Positions 33,711 through 44,728 of a stretch of DNA of 64,000 nucleotides are shown one piece after another. The position numbers were made by a program, and so were the translations under genes. This DNA is from Salvia splendens (Eukaryota > Streptophyta > Magnoliopsida > Lamiales > Lamiaceae). A model generated the notes under the pieces. It was not told the origin of the DNA, did not search any database, and saw only the letters and a program-made list of their open reading frames with translations. The stretch spans positions 21,979,559-22,043,558 of the forward strand of contig NC_056041.1 of NCBI RefSeq assembly GCF_004379255.2, given 5' to 3'. Position 1 is the stretch's first letter, and each line of letters starts with the position of its first letter.

Positions 33711-33755
33711 CTAAAGATACATGACTATACAATCTGTATAGTCATGTATCTTTAG
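33711..33755. repeat. Perfect 20-bp inverted repeat with 5-nt loop
   Basis: CTAAAGATACATGACTATAC (33711-33730), loop AATCT, and its exact inverse at 33736-33755. Pairing continues outward for about 6 more bases with one mismatch. It lies at the edge of the copia relic and is probably a replication-born palindrome. Confidence 0.93.
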
Positions 33756-33882
33756 GTGTCCATTCATTTTAAACAAGGGTCCAAAGAAGATTGAACTCGA
33801 CAAAATTCTCCACGAGACTTTATCATTTACGTTGTGTTGAACATATTTTATTTTATGATTGGTTTAGTTTGTTTGTCTATTA

Positions 33883-34110
33883 CTCTCTCCGTCCACCAAT
33901 AAGTGTTTAATTTTACCATTTTCGTCCATCCACCAATACAAGTCTCATTTACCTTTTACCATTTTTAGTAATGGACTACACATTTTACTAACTTTTATCT
34001 CCTAACATTTCATTATAAAACTAATATATAAAAGTAAAACTCATCTTCCACGATATTTTTTAAAAATCCGTGCTCAATCAAATGTAATATTATAATAGTG
34101 AACGAGGTAG
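33883..34110. mobile_element. Stowaway-like MITE
   Basis: Ends CTCTCTCCGTCCACCAATAA and a decayed inverse AGTGAACGAGGTAG are flanked by TA. Confidence 0.65.
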
Positions 34111-34204
34111 TAATATCTAAATATTTAGTTTTTGTAGTTCGAAAGTAATTGATTCTGAATATTTTTCTACTATTTATCCTTTGTCCACACTCCATTTTAT
34201 TTTA

Positions 34205-34468
34205 CTCCCTTTGTTTTTTAAAAATAACAACTATTTCCAGTTTTGGGTCGTTCCTTAAAAATAGAAACTTAAGAATCTTTCTATTTTAGGATGTGGACCT
34301 CATAATCCACTAACTCTACTTTCACTACTTTTTGTTTTCCTCTCTCTTACTTTTACTCATTTTTGTTTTCTTCTCTCTTACTTTACCAATTTTTTACGTT
34401 TATTTTACTAATTATGCATTAAAATACGTGTCGTTTCAAATATTTCTATTTTTTTAATACGGAGGGAG
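34205..34468. mobile_element. Stowaway-like MITE downstream of the small plastid protein gene
   Basis: Ends CTCCCTTTGTTTTTTAAAAA and inverse TTTTTTTAATACGGAGGGAG are flanked by TA. It lies about 120 bp beyond the stop of the gene at 34590 and may contribute to its 3' end. Confidence 0.8.
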
Positions 34469-34589
34469 TAATAATGACTATATATGCGATAGATAATTGG
34501 ATAATACGTTTAATTATTTGACTAGTCAGTCCTCGAACTCAATATAATTCAACAAATGAACGACGTTAATGCATTTTCCATAACCACAA

Positions 34590-35336
34590 TCATTCATCAT
34601 AACCATCGTTCTCAAACAAGAAAAATATGAGAAGAATACACAATGGAACTACTAAATATGTTGCAGCTTTGAGCAAATCTTCTGTCTCTCTCGAAATCAC
34701 ACCAATTCTCGACCAATCTCCACTATACCTGCAAATTAGATACTCCATCATTCTCATGTTACTTGTACTGTTGCTTTTCGGATCGTCACAAACTCTTTAC
34801 ACTATTTATAGTTTAAGTATTAATGCATTTAATTAATAGGTTAGTTTAAGTTAAGAGCTCCTTTATCAAGTGATGTCTCGTTACACTTAAAATTCTAATT
34901 TAATTACATTAAAAAATTAATCTCAAATTTACAGAAAAATGTGAGTAACATGAGACGGAGGGGAGGGAGTACTTAATAAAAAAAATCAATAACAACTTAT
35001 ATATAAAGCAAAACTTAATAGATTCACAAAACATAGAAAAATAAAAAAACAGCTCAACAAAATATATAATTAATACCCAGCATCGATGAATCCCAATGCA
35101 AAAACTCCAATACCAGATTGAATGATGAGATCTTTGTTGCTGAAGAGTTTCACTGGGGAAATATTCTTTTTTGGTGTGGTTGAATTTTGAGAGTATTCCT
35201 TTCTCTTAGCAATTGTTGGAGAAATCACAAATTGTTTTCTGGTGTTTCTGTTGGAAATCGGACAACAAGGTTTGGTGCAGGAGACGAGGTTGATATCCGT
35301 TATGAACATTTTTGTTATCTTAGATTGTGGCCTCAA
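34590..35336 (-). CDS. Small, probably plastid-targeted single-span membrane protein
   Basis: I model two exons, 35336-35077 and 34728-34590, giving 132 residues. The donor is GATGCTGG|gtatta, the acceptor tttgcag|GTATAG, and the joined frame is open. A second Met at codon 10 is an alternative start. The N-terminal 60 residues are basic and Ser/Thr-rich with no acidic cluster, as in transit peptides. The conserved-looking core is LIIQSGIGVFALGFIDAG, continuing across the junction with YSGDWSRIGVISRETEDLL. A hydrophobic segment of about 18 residues (LVVPLCILLIFFLF) and a short acidic tail end it. I recall plant proteins with the DAGYSGDWSRIG phrase but cannot assign a function. Confidence 0.75.
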
Positions 35337-36489
35337 AATTCTTATCTATAGTTTTTATGAGCGGTTGTTGTGCATTTGAGGTCAGTATTAAGCCCTTTTT
35401 CATTTGGATTTTTCAATAATAATAAATACTTCGTTTGTCTCACTAAAGATAATTCACTTTCATTTTTAGTTTGTCCCAATCAAGATGGCCTATTACTATA
35501 AATGGAAATACATTTCTCTCTACTCTATTCATTTTCTCTTACTTTACTCTATTCACTTCACACACAAATAAAGTTGCATAAATTCTTGTACCGCCCAAAG
35601 AAGGGGTGTAAATATTGTTGTGCTTTAAGGAAGTGTTCACCTTTCTCTTTCAAGCTTTCTAAAGTATTCAACTCTCTTTCTCTCCCCTTAATACTTAAAC
35701 CTACGTTTTCTCTCTCTAATTAAATTTATTAAAACTCCTAAAATCTAATGACAACTAAGAAATGTATCATTTTAGCTAGAACGGGGAAGTATTAAATTGA
35801 GTTCAAAAGCAATGCCACAAAAACATAATGTACAGATAGATGGATCTAATGAAATTGTATCTAATACAAGAGAGAATAAAAGTTAAATTGTACAGGGTCA
35901 ATCTACCATGCTCCGCTAGTTCTGATGTAAGTGGCGGTGACTTTGTTGTTCTCCTTTCGATGTGAACAACCTGCCCGGAGGATATATTCTGTTTGTTCAC
36001 CTCCAACGAAATCATTTCGACTCAGTCACGGATTAAGTTATATACTCCCTCAATCCACACATTTCTTACTAAACACGAAATTTTAGGCTTTGTTGGTAAA
36101 TATGTTTAATTAAAGAAAAATGTGAGTGTAAGTGTTAAATGAAGAGAATAAGATAATTGAATAATTAGTTGAATAGAAAAAAGTATTTGGATGTATTAAT
36201 TGAAGAAAGAAAGTTTTCAAAAATAAAAATATGTAATCTTAATTAATTAATTTAAGTGTTATTTGACTTTAATTAATAGTAGTATCTAATTTCAAGAGCG
36301 GTCTACTAAAAAAACTCAATTTATTATTTGTGGAATAAATTCTAGTTGACCGTGTTTATGAGTAATAAATCCCTTTCTGATTACCTCTTCTTTTAGTAAA
36401 TAACAAAAAAAGGCTTACCCACCGTTAGATCTGTTTAATGCTATGCCAAACTAGTGTCATCTTTTTCTTTAGGTACGGAAATATGCGGA
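35337..36489. other. AT-rich spacer
   Basis: It contains one unpaired MITE end (CTCCCTCAATCCACACATTT at 36045) and a 70-codon minus-strand frame (35803-36015) that I could not support as a gene. Confidence 0.45.
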
Positions 36490-37374
36490 TTGATACTGCA
36501 ACTATACGCAATAGGTAGCTAAAGCCTATCAAGTGGTGATTGATCTTGTAAATGAACACAAAAACACCAAGCAACAAAAGGATATGGTGGATCTAGCCTT
36601 CAAAAACTAGATCCAAAAAGATTTGATGGGAGATGAGAAATGAACAAGTGTGAATTTGATATTAACTAAATCCATTGATAAGGAAAATACTCTAAGCAAT
36701 CTTCAACATACTAGATTCAACTAATGGCTCCACTACTCAAAGGAATTCACAAACCTTTGATGCATACCTATATTTGATCATACTTGATTAGAAAAATTGA
36801 TGATCAAGCAACCTAGGAAACTAGGAATTGGATAAACTATCTTCATAAAACAAGTCTCACAAGATTATAATGTCAAAATTCAACCCCCTAGAAAAATGAG
36901 AAAATATATTTATAGCTTAGGCCCAAATTCCAAGAAAAGACCCACAAAATCTAGCCTTTGTGTGAGTCAACCGGCAGGGTGGACTCGGCGGCCTAGAGTC
37001 ACCCGTCTGGGTGGAATCCCCCAGGATCGTTGATGTCTTAGTTTTGTCACCCGTCCGGGTAGAACTCGCTGACTCTTTCATGCTTTTATTCTGTCACCCG
37101 TGCGAGTGGCTTTTGGTGACTAGAAGTCACCCGTCCGGGTGGAACATTCTGCATTGTGCGTCTTCTGTAAAACGGTCATAACTCTCTCCTCCGAACTCTG
37201 ATTGAAGCTTATAAGATGCTCATGTGAAGCTCTTTCGAAGACGAAGATATTGATATCCTTTTCAAAACATTTGGACGCCATATCGATAGGCTGATCACTA
37301 GTTGAATCCAGTTGTATATGAAATCCTCAATGCACGGCTTCCATGAATTAAGTTTAAAGATGTTTTGCACGAGA
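36490..37374. repeat. Unclassified repeat with four CACCCGTCCGGGTG units
   Basis: The phrase GTCACCCGTCCGGGTGG or a close variant occurs at 36998, 37046, 37093 and 37126, with a partial copy near 36971. CACCCG and CGGGTG are inverse to each other, so each unit is nearly palindromic. The surrounding sequence looks like the LTR or leader of an LTR element, but I found no partner copy in the window. Confidence 0.5.
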
Positions 37375-37404
37375 TCAAGGCTTACAAATTTTCAAAATCC
37401 ATAA

Positions 37405-39404
37405 GGCCGCCCGCAACGCGTTACGCGGGTGGCTCGAAGCCCGTTCCTCCGTGACGAGACGTGCGCGGGACGCGTTGCAGAGTCCCGACGCGTCCCCAGC
37501 CCGCCGAGACACCAGTCTCTCTGAGACGGCCCGCGAAACGTCTCGCCACGCGCACGCGTGACATGGCGCGCTCCGGCGCCATGCGTGACGCCCACTCGTC
37601 GCCCCGCGAGTGGGTTTCGTCACGCTGACGCAATAAATCATTTTTAAAAAAAATTCGAATTTAATAAAAAAATATTACAATTCGAAAAACAGTAATATTA
37701 CCATTTTTCAACCGTTTTCTTTTTTTTTTAATTCTATAAATACATCTATTTCATCCTCATTTCACACACAAACACACATCTATTCTTCTCAAATCATCTC
37801 TCTTTCAACTCCAATTTTCATCTCTAATCAACTCTTTTATTCTTCTCTCAAAGTTAATCAATCTAATGGATCCATATGAGCAAATGCGTCAAATAATGGA
37901 AGAATGACTTGAAGAAGATCGACGCCGGGAGGCGGAGGAAGCCGCGCCGCCCCAAAGACGCTCCCGGACTTACATCCATCGTAACCGGGAGGAAGCCGCC
38001 GCAAGGTTAGTCCGCGACTACTTCTGCGATAACCCGGTTTGAGGAATACCTACTTCCGTCGACGTTTCCGCATGCGGAAACCGCTATTTCTCCACATCGC
38101 AAATACATTGGCAGCCCAGGAAGAGTTCTTCCAAGAAAGGTTCGACGCCGTCGACCGTCCCAGCCACACGACACTGCAGAAATGTACTGCAACAATCCGT
38201 CATCTTGCGACTGGACAAACGGCGGATGTGTTCGACGAATACCTCTACATTGGAGAAAGCACTGGGATAATGTGCTTGATCCAATTCTGCAAAGGCGTTC
38301 GGGCAGCCTTCACCGACGAATTTCTCCGGAGGCCAAGCAGGACAGATTGTCAGTTTCTGCTCCACCTTCACGAAGAAGTGCACGGACTCCCGGGGATGCT
38401 TGGCAGCGTCGATTGCATGCACTGGCAATGGAAGAATTGCCCTGTGGCGTGGAGGGGGTCGTACACTAGCGGCCACAAAGGCACCCACCCACCGTTATAC
38501 TCGAGGCCGTTGCCGACTACCGGCTATGGATCTGGCATGCGTACTTCGGGGTCCCCAGATCGAACAACGATAGAAATGTGCTCCACCAATCCGACCTCTT
38601 CGCCGAAGTTTTGGATGGTAAAGCGCCGGCCATCAACTTCCTCGCTAACAACCGGCGGTATAAAATGGGGTACTATCTTGCCGACGACATCTACCCGAAG
38701 TGGCCAACCTTCGTGAAGACGTGCAACAGGCCTGTGAACGCAAAGCAGACTTTTTTTGCGCAGAAGCAGGAGGCTGCTCGCAAGGTTGTGGAGAGGGCGT
38801 TCGGGGTTCTCCAAGCGCGCTTCAACATAATCAAAGCCCCGCCTCGTACGTGGTTCATGGAGAGTATGGTCGACATCATGTATACGTGCATAATCTTGCA
38901 CAACATGATTGTCTAAGACGAAGGAATTGAGGCGGGAAATTGGTTCGACCCTGAAGCCCCCGAAATCTCTACCGCAAGTAGTCCGCTTCGCAGTGGAGTG
39001 CATCCGTCTATACAAGAACGGTTGTCTATTCGGGCAAGGACACGTGACTCTACCGTCCACGCCCAACTCCAAGATGATCTAATGGAGCACATTTGGGTAA
39101 AATTTGGCGGAGGAAATTATTAAATTATGTATTTTTAATATTTTTAGGATTTTACGAGTTTTATGTTGTAATTTTATTTATTTAATGAAGTGTGTTTTTA
39201 TTAATTGAATTTGTTGGAAATAAAAATAAAAATGAAATTGAATGAATAGTAATTTAAGAGACGGTTAAGGGACTGATAAGAGATGAAGGGTTGCAGGTTC
39301 TGTCCCTTAGTTAAGAGATGAAGTAAAAAAAGTACAGTGAGGCTCATGAATAGTAATTTAAGAGACGGTTAAGGGACTGATAAGAGATAGCGTTGCAGAT
39401 GGCC
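37405..39404 (+). mobile_element. PIF/Harbinger element, 2,000 bp, with broken transposase
   Basis: It is bounded by the 3-bp duplication TAA (37402-37404 and 39405-39407). Its imperfect terminal inverted repeats are GGCCGCCCGCAACGC and, inverted, GGCCATCTGCAACGC. It carries one decayed transposase frame. TAA/TTA targets and a DDE domain of the plant transposon/ALP1-like type define PIF/Harbinger. Confidence 0.88.
37866..38916 (+). pseudogene. PIF/Harbinger DDE transposase, decayed
   Basis: The ATG at 37866 opens a frame (MDPYEQMRQIMEE) that meets TGA after 13 codons. Reading past it reaches RDYFCDNPV, where one base is missing near 38039-38041. The next segment encodes the N-terminal helix-turn-helix region and LLHLHEEVHGLPGMLGSVDCMHWQWKNCP, with the first catalytic Asp in VDCMHW. 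A second frame change near 38485 leads to HAYFGVPRSNNDRNVL, LADDIYPKWPTFVKT (second Asp) and RKVVERAFGVLQARF (Glu). All three catalytic residues survive in separate frames, so the loss of function looks moderate in age. Confidence 0.85.
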
Positions 39405-39589
39405 TAAAGATGCAGAGTTTCACAACGACATTTTACTGCATTCGAAATAGAATTATAAATATTAGTTGAAACAAAAAAAACTGCCCACGAATATAAACTA
39501 CAAAACATAATTTAAGAAATAAACTAGCCTAATGGTCAGTTCATTTCATTTCCACCGCCTATCACCACTGCCCCAAACCACCATGGCTT

Positions 39590-41102
39590 TTGAATCATCC
39601 TCCAACACCACCACCACCACCACCACCACCACCAAATCTACCCCTGATTATCCCCCTACCTCCTTCTCCACCAGCATGGAACCCACCCCCTACACCTGCA
39701 CCTACATCTACCCAAACTCCAGCTCCACCACCAACGTTATCCCATCCTTTCTCCCCTACCTATAATCTTTACCCCAATTGATTCCTCTGCCTATTCATCC
39801 ATCTCCACTAGTGCCTGCACCGATTCCACTCCCCAAACCTGCACCTACACCAGCTCCAGCTACCAATGTTACCCCCATTTCCACCAGCTCCAATTCCACC
39901 CATAATACCACCGCCTACCCTTGCCCCTGCTCCACTTCCAATGTCATTCCAATTTCCACCACCTCCCACCAGCACCGATTCCACCCTCAATACCACCACC
40001 TATGCCAACTTCGGCCCCACTGCCAATATTACCATATTTTTCCCCACCTAAGCCTGCACCAGCACCTGCGCCGATTCCACCTCTAATACCACCACCTATG
40101 CAACCCCCTAATCCACTTCCAACAGTACCATCGTTTCTCTCACCTAAACCTCCACCAATGCCTGTGCCTATTCCAACCCCTATACCACCACTTATACCGG
40201 CCCCAGCTCCACTCCTGACACTACCATCTTTTTCCCCACCAACGGCTCCACTAGCACCAGATCCGACTGCACCCCTAACACCAGCCCCACCACCAATTCC
40301 ACCTTCTTCTCTCACACCTACTCCAATTCCACCACAAATACTACCACCTACTCCAGCTCCATCACCAAAGCCACCTGCACTAGTCCCTTTCCCTATTTCT
40401 CCATCAGAACCGACATCAACATCAGTTCCTCTTTTTCCTCCAACGATTCCTTTGCCTACTCTGGCACCAACACCTGCACTGACACCTGCACCTGCACTTA
40501 TTCCACCCATAATTCCTCTACCAACCCCGACCCCAGCTCCACCACCAGTCCCAGCTCCTCCTTTCCCTCCACCAATTCCTTTGCCTACTCGGGCACCGGC
40601 ACCAGCTCCAATGCCACCACTTCCTTTTGTATGACATGTGTTTTCACCTCCATTGGTTCCTTTGACAATTCCTGCACCGGCACCAACACCGATTCCACCC
40701 ACCTTACCACCACCTACGTTAGCCTTAGATCCACTACTAATTCCAGCTCCTCTTTTTCCACTGCCTGTGTCTCCACCTCCATTGTTTCCTTTGTGTTTTC
40801 CTTCACTATTTTCATCCACAATACGACCTCCCTTCCCATTTCCACCTTTACTCCCATCTCCAACTCCTTTGTGGTGATTATTTGTGTTTTCCTTCACTAT
40901 TTTTATGTTGGGTTCCGTCTGTGCTTCCTCCCACACCGCTTCCAACAACTTCACATCTAACGCTACCACCTCCGACACCACCACCGCCACCATTTTTGGT
41001 ACAATTATGCTCGACTTCAACATTTTGTCCCAACTTCCTGGCCTCCCCACATCCCACAACCGAAATGACAAACACAACCACCATATATGGTTTCACAACC
41101 AT
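39590..41102 (-). pseudogene. Glycine-rich secreted (cell-wall type) protein gene, frameshifted
   Basis: On the minus strand the ATG at 41102 starts a signal peptide (MVVKPYMVVVFVISVVGCGEA) followed by RKLGQNVEVEHN and a Gly-rich start. That frame stops at 40878. The next frame, overlapping it, carries the long Gly-rich body (GGGKVGGIGVGAGAGIVKG and similar blocks) down to 39944. A third frame continues Gly-rich codons to about 39808. At least two one-base shifts separate these. Secreted glycine-rich proteins strengthen cell walls. The phrase NSEGKHK occurs twice, just before and after the first shift. A recent pseudogene or assembly indels in repetitive DNA would both explain this. The plus-strand Pro/Thr-rich frames here are its shadow. 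Confidence 0.7.
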
Positions 41103-41264
41103 TTTGATTACATCGCAAAGAAAATTACTAAAATTGCAACACTATATATAGCCAATTCACTTAACCTACATATTAGTTGTCACCATAAATATTGTAGGCA
41201 ACTAATATCTCCTTCAATAAATGTACCACTTTTAGATAACTTTCCGTTTTTCAAGGTCGAATAC

Positions 41265-41975
41265 TAAGGATGTCAATCGGGCCGACCCATCGGGTTTCGG
41301 GCCAGCCCTACTCAGGTTGCGGGTCAATCGGGGGCGGGCTAATCGGGTTGTGAATTCTTTCGGGTTGTAAAAGTTCAACCCTAACCCTAAAAGCTCGGGT
41401 TTCGGGCTAGCCCAGCGGGTTAATCGGGTTGCTACCGATAAGATTAACATGCGATCAATCCAATAAATAATGATAAAAATTAGTTATATTCATAAAATGT
41501 AAAATATTTAATTATGATAAATTTGAGATATATGGCCAAACTCAATCATAAACATGATCAAATACTAAAATTTGAGATATTTTGTGAAATTATAATGCAT
41601 GTTTTAGAAATTTAAATATTTTTTAAGTGAATTTGAAGTTTTTAATTTATTTATCAATTATTATATTAATAAAAAATCAATATAAAATTTGTATATTTAA
41701 TATAAAATTGAAAGTTATTTTTTTAGTTATCTATATTATAAAATTAATCAATGAAGTGTCGAATTAGGAGTAAAAAATAGAATAATAGAAATTTTATCGG
41801 GTTTTCAGGCCAGCCCATCGGGTTTTCGGGTCTAGCCCTAATGGGTCGCGGGTTAATCGGGTGCGGGCTAATCGGGTTTAATTTTTATCGGGCTAGAAAT
41901 TTCTAGCCCTAACCCTATAAATTTGGCGGGCTATTCGGGTCAGCCCACGGATTGCGGGCTACATTGACATCCCTA
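41265..41975. mobile_element. Non-autonomous hAT element A (711 bp)
   Basis: It is flanked by an 8-bp duplication, TCGAATAC (41257-41264 and 41976-41983). Ends are TAAGGATGTCAAT and, inverted, TAGGGATGTCAAT. Subterminal CGGGTT/GGGCTAGCCC phrases recur at both ends. A related copy lies at 50459 in RpoTp. Confidence 0.9.
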
Positions 41976-42094
41976 TCGAATACCCATGCTTATGCGTGAT
42001 AATTCCATCATTGCATTCCCTCTCTATTTTTATGTATAAATAGTAGCATTTTTAATCCTATATTAATGTAATAAGTTGGTTTTTGGAAACTTTT

Positions 42095-42312
42095 TTAATA
42101 CGGTAGTCCTATATTTTTTTGGTTTTTTTGGTTTCCCAAGGTATCTCCGGTCGAAATCGGTTTTTATCAAAACCGGTATCGAAACCGAGACCGAATTTTC
42201 TGGTTCCGGTTCCTCAATTAGCCGGCCGGTTTCGGTTCCTCAATTAACCGGTCGGTTCCAGTTCCAATTCTAGTTAACTGAGAACCGAATAACCGGTTAA
42301 GCACCCCTACTT
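42095..42312. mobile_element. Fragment of a GC-rich terminal region of a hAT-like element
   Basis: Repeated CCGGT/ACCGG phrases lead to GGTTAAGCACCCCTAC at 42296-42311, resembling one end of common plant hAT-like elements. The other end is absent. The plastid-derived fragment begins immediately beyond it. Confidence 0.45.
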
Positions 42313-42317
42313 TTTAT

Positions 42318-43013
42318 AGTGTGCGCTTCGGGGGGAGCGCGCATGCAAGAAGGGAGTTTGAGCCTGATGCAAATGGCTAAAATATCGTCTGCTTTATATG
42401 ATTATCAATCAAATAAAAAGTTATTGTATGTATCAATCCTTACATCTCCTACTACTGGTGGGGTAACAGCCAGTTTTGGTATGTTGGGAGATATTATTAT
42501 TGCCGAACCAAATTCCTACATTGCATTTGCGGGTAAAAGAGTAATTGAACAAACATTGAATAAAACAGTACCCGAAGGTCTGTGTAAACAGTAGTCGAAG
42601 GTTCACAAACGGCTAAATATTTGTTCCAGATGCCTTCTTTCCTTTGAATTTCAAGTCAATCAAGTAGAGTGCACTAAGTTCCATTTTTATATTTGTAGCA
42701 AACAAGTAGTTAGCTTATCCGAATCTTATCGGAATCAAAGTAACTAAAAGGGGAGTTTTCTTTGGCGACCTAAGATCTAATTGTAGAAAGAATCAAAATC
42801 AAAAGTTGCGGATAACTCTTTCTTTATTAAATTCGAAGACAAGAACAAAACACAAAGAAACGAAGACAAAAATGAATTATCATATGGATCTTTCATGTAG
42901 ATAGATGAATAAGTCCGTTTATTTAGTTCTATATTCCATTCCTTGGACTTATTCTATATACTCACTTAGATGCTTAATATCTCTAATGCAAAATTTGCAA
43001 ATTGAATTAATTA
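42318..43013 (+). pseudogene. accD: Plastid DNA insertion (NUPT): part of accD and the accD-psaI spacer
   Basis: Codons from 42319 match the C-terminal carboxyltransferase part of plastid acetyl-CoA carboxylase beta subunit ([61 protein letters not shown]). At about 42577 a short insertion carrying GTGTAAACAGTAGTC breaks the frame; about 50 codons are then missing before TCTTTCCTTTGAATTTCAAG. The following 350 bp match my memory of the accD-psaI spacer. The nuclear copy cannot work: it lacks the first two thirds of the gene, a promoter and a transit peptide. Confidence 0.88.
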
Positions 43014-43016
43014 ATA

Positions 43017-43190
43017 CTCCCTCCGTCTCATTTAAGATAATCATCTTCCCTTTTTTATTTGTCTCAATCAAGATGACCATTTTTCAATTTTGAAAATAAC
43101 CCTCTCTCTCCTCTCCCCTCAATAAAATATTCAACCACTTTTTTTGTGTCTATTTTATTCCACTTAACAATAGTGGGATCCATATCATTA
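43017..43190. mobile_element. MITE with only the left end clear
   Basis: CTCCCTCCGTCTCATTTAAG after TA at the right edge of the plastid fragment. No inverse end is found before 43329. Confidence 0.5.
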
Positions 43191-43328
43191 GTAAGAAAAG
43201 GAAAAAGCTTTTATGGCTGCAGAAAATGATCTATTGCTAACTGAACTGACGGGAAACTGCTCGAACACAGATTCTATGTATAAGTACTTTTTTAACTATG
43301 TGCACGAAATTTGGAGCTTCTCCCATTA

Positions 43329-43789
43329 GAGCATCTCCAATAACCGGCATCACCACCGCGACGCCGATTTTTCGCCCACGCCGGTTTGACGCCGAACCAT
43401 TGGAACCGGCGTGGGCGAAATCGGCGTCAAAATCGGCGTCGCCATGCCGATTCCCGCGCTGACGCCGGTTCCGACGCCGATCCTCACGGGCGCCATTGTG
43501 CGTCCCGGATCGGCGCCAAACCGGCGTCGGATTTAATTTTTTTTTTTTTTAAATTTTAATATTATTATTCGAATTTTCCGTATTTGTCTCGTAAATTAAA
43601 TTCCGTATATTGATACAAGTGTAAATTAAATTATATAATTGTTATTAGTGATGTGGATAGGTAGTGTGAAGGCTATGTGAGGGCTATTTGATGTCCAGTT
43701 GATGTGGCAGGAGAATTGTAGTGCTGATGATGTGGCAGTGTGAAGGCTATTTGATGGCTATTTGACGTCCGTGCTTATTGGAGATGCTC
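43329..43789. mobile_element. Tourist-like MITE (PIF/Harbinger), complete
   Basis: The 15-bp terminal inverted repeat GAGCATCTCCAATAA is perfect. The TTA duplication lies at 43326-43328 and 43790-43792. It is 461 bp with no coding. The left half has dense CGGCGTC/GACGCCG phrases; the right half shares GATGTGGCAG with the ORF1 element at 28893. Confidence 0.93.
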
Positions 43790-44227
43790 TTATGCTTGCA
43801 CTCAATATCTTCGCGATATTATTGACCACGTCAGTACATATTACTCGAAAATTTAGTGAAAACGTAATTTTCACGTTTCTAGCAAAATTCGTTATCAATG
43901 CTCAACAAAAATCAATGAATAACTACATCAAATCTTCTTCTTTACATGTCCAATAAAACCATTGAATTAGTTATAAAATAATCAGAAATTACACGCATTC
44001 ATTGACATCATCATTGTTGCTAACAATATTTAACAACGGAGGTGTGATCTGTTGCTAACTCATTAATACAGTTTATTAAAAATGTCAGCACAATGATAGT
44101 TATGTTAACATTTCAATATAATCACGATGACATTTTTAATACACTAAGTTGATGAGTTCACAAGTTGGCATTAATTTTTCTTAACTAGTTTAAGTTGTGA
44201 TAAGCCCTTATCATCGCAATAAACATA

Positions 44228-44440
44228 CTCCCTCCGCCCCAACTTAATTGTCTCTCTTTTCCATTTCGGTCCGTACCAACTTAATTGTCACACTTCATTT
44301 TACTATAAATGGTAAGTAGGTCTGACATTTTATTATAAAACTAATATAAAAAAATGGATTTCACATTCCACTAACTTTTCTTTACATTTCTTAATATCGT
44401 GCCCACTGCAAGAGTGACAATTAAGTTGGAACGGAGAGAG
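44228..44440. mobile_element. Stowaway-like MITE
   Basis: Ends CTCCCTCCGCCCCAACTTAA and inverse TTAAGTTGGAACGGAGAGAG. TA is present only on the left. Confidence 0.75.
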
Positions 44441-44534
44441 AAGATAACTACAATTTTAAATTTTAAAATTTGTATTTTATGGTATATAACCCCTGCTAAA
44501 ATAAATTTCTACTATCATCTCTGGTTTAAACTAT

Positions 44535-44728
44535 CACTCCGTCCCATTAAATATGTAACATTTGGAAATCAACATGGATTTTTATGTAATGTTATTTTAT
44601 AAGTTAAAAGAGACAGTAAAGTAAAAGAGATAAAAAATACTGTGATGATATTTCCATTTTAAGAAAGATTTCATTTTGAATGAAATAATTCAAAAAGAAA
44701 AACATTTAATTTTTAATAAGACGGAGTG
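44535..44728. mobile_element. MITE with CACTCCGT ends
   Basis: CACTCCGTCCCATTAAA at the left and the inverse ACGGAGTG at the right. It is 194 bp with no frame. Confidence 0.65.

Noticed and set aside
35803..36015. Minus-strand 70-codon frame
   Set aside because: It has no recognisable motif, partner exon or signal. It could be a relic, but I cannot support it as a gene.
36998..37142. Possible CRISPR-like array of four repeats
   Set aside because: Repeats are only 17 bp, spacing is irregular, and the DNA is plant nuclear.
39532..40634. Plus-strand Pro/Thr-rich frames resembling extensin
   Set aside because: They are the reverse strand of Gly-rich repeats on the minus strand, where a signal peptide is present; the plus-strand frames lack one and are interrupted.
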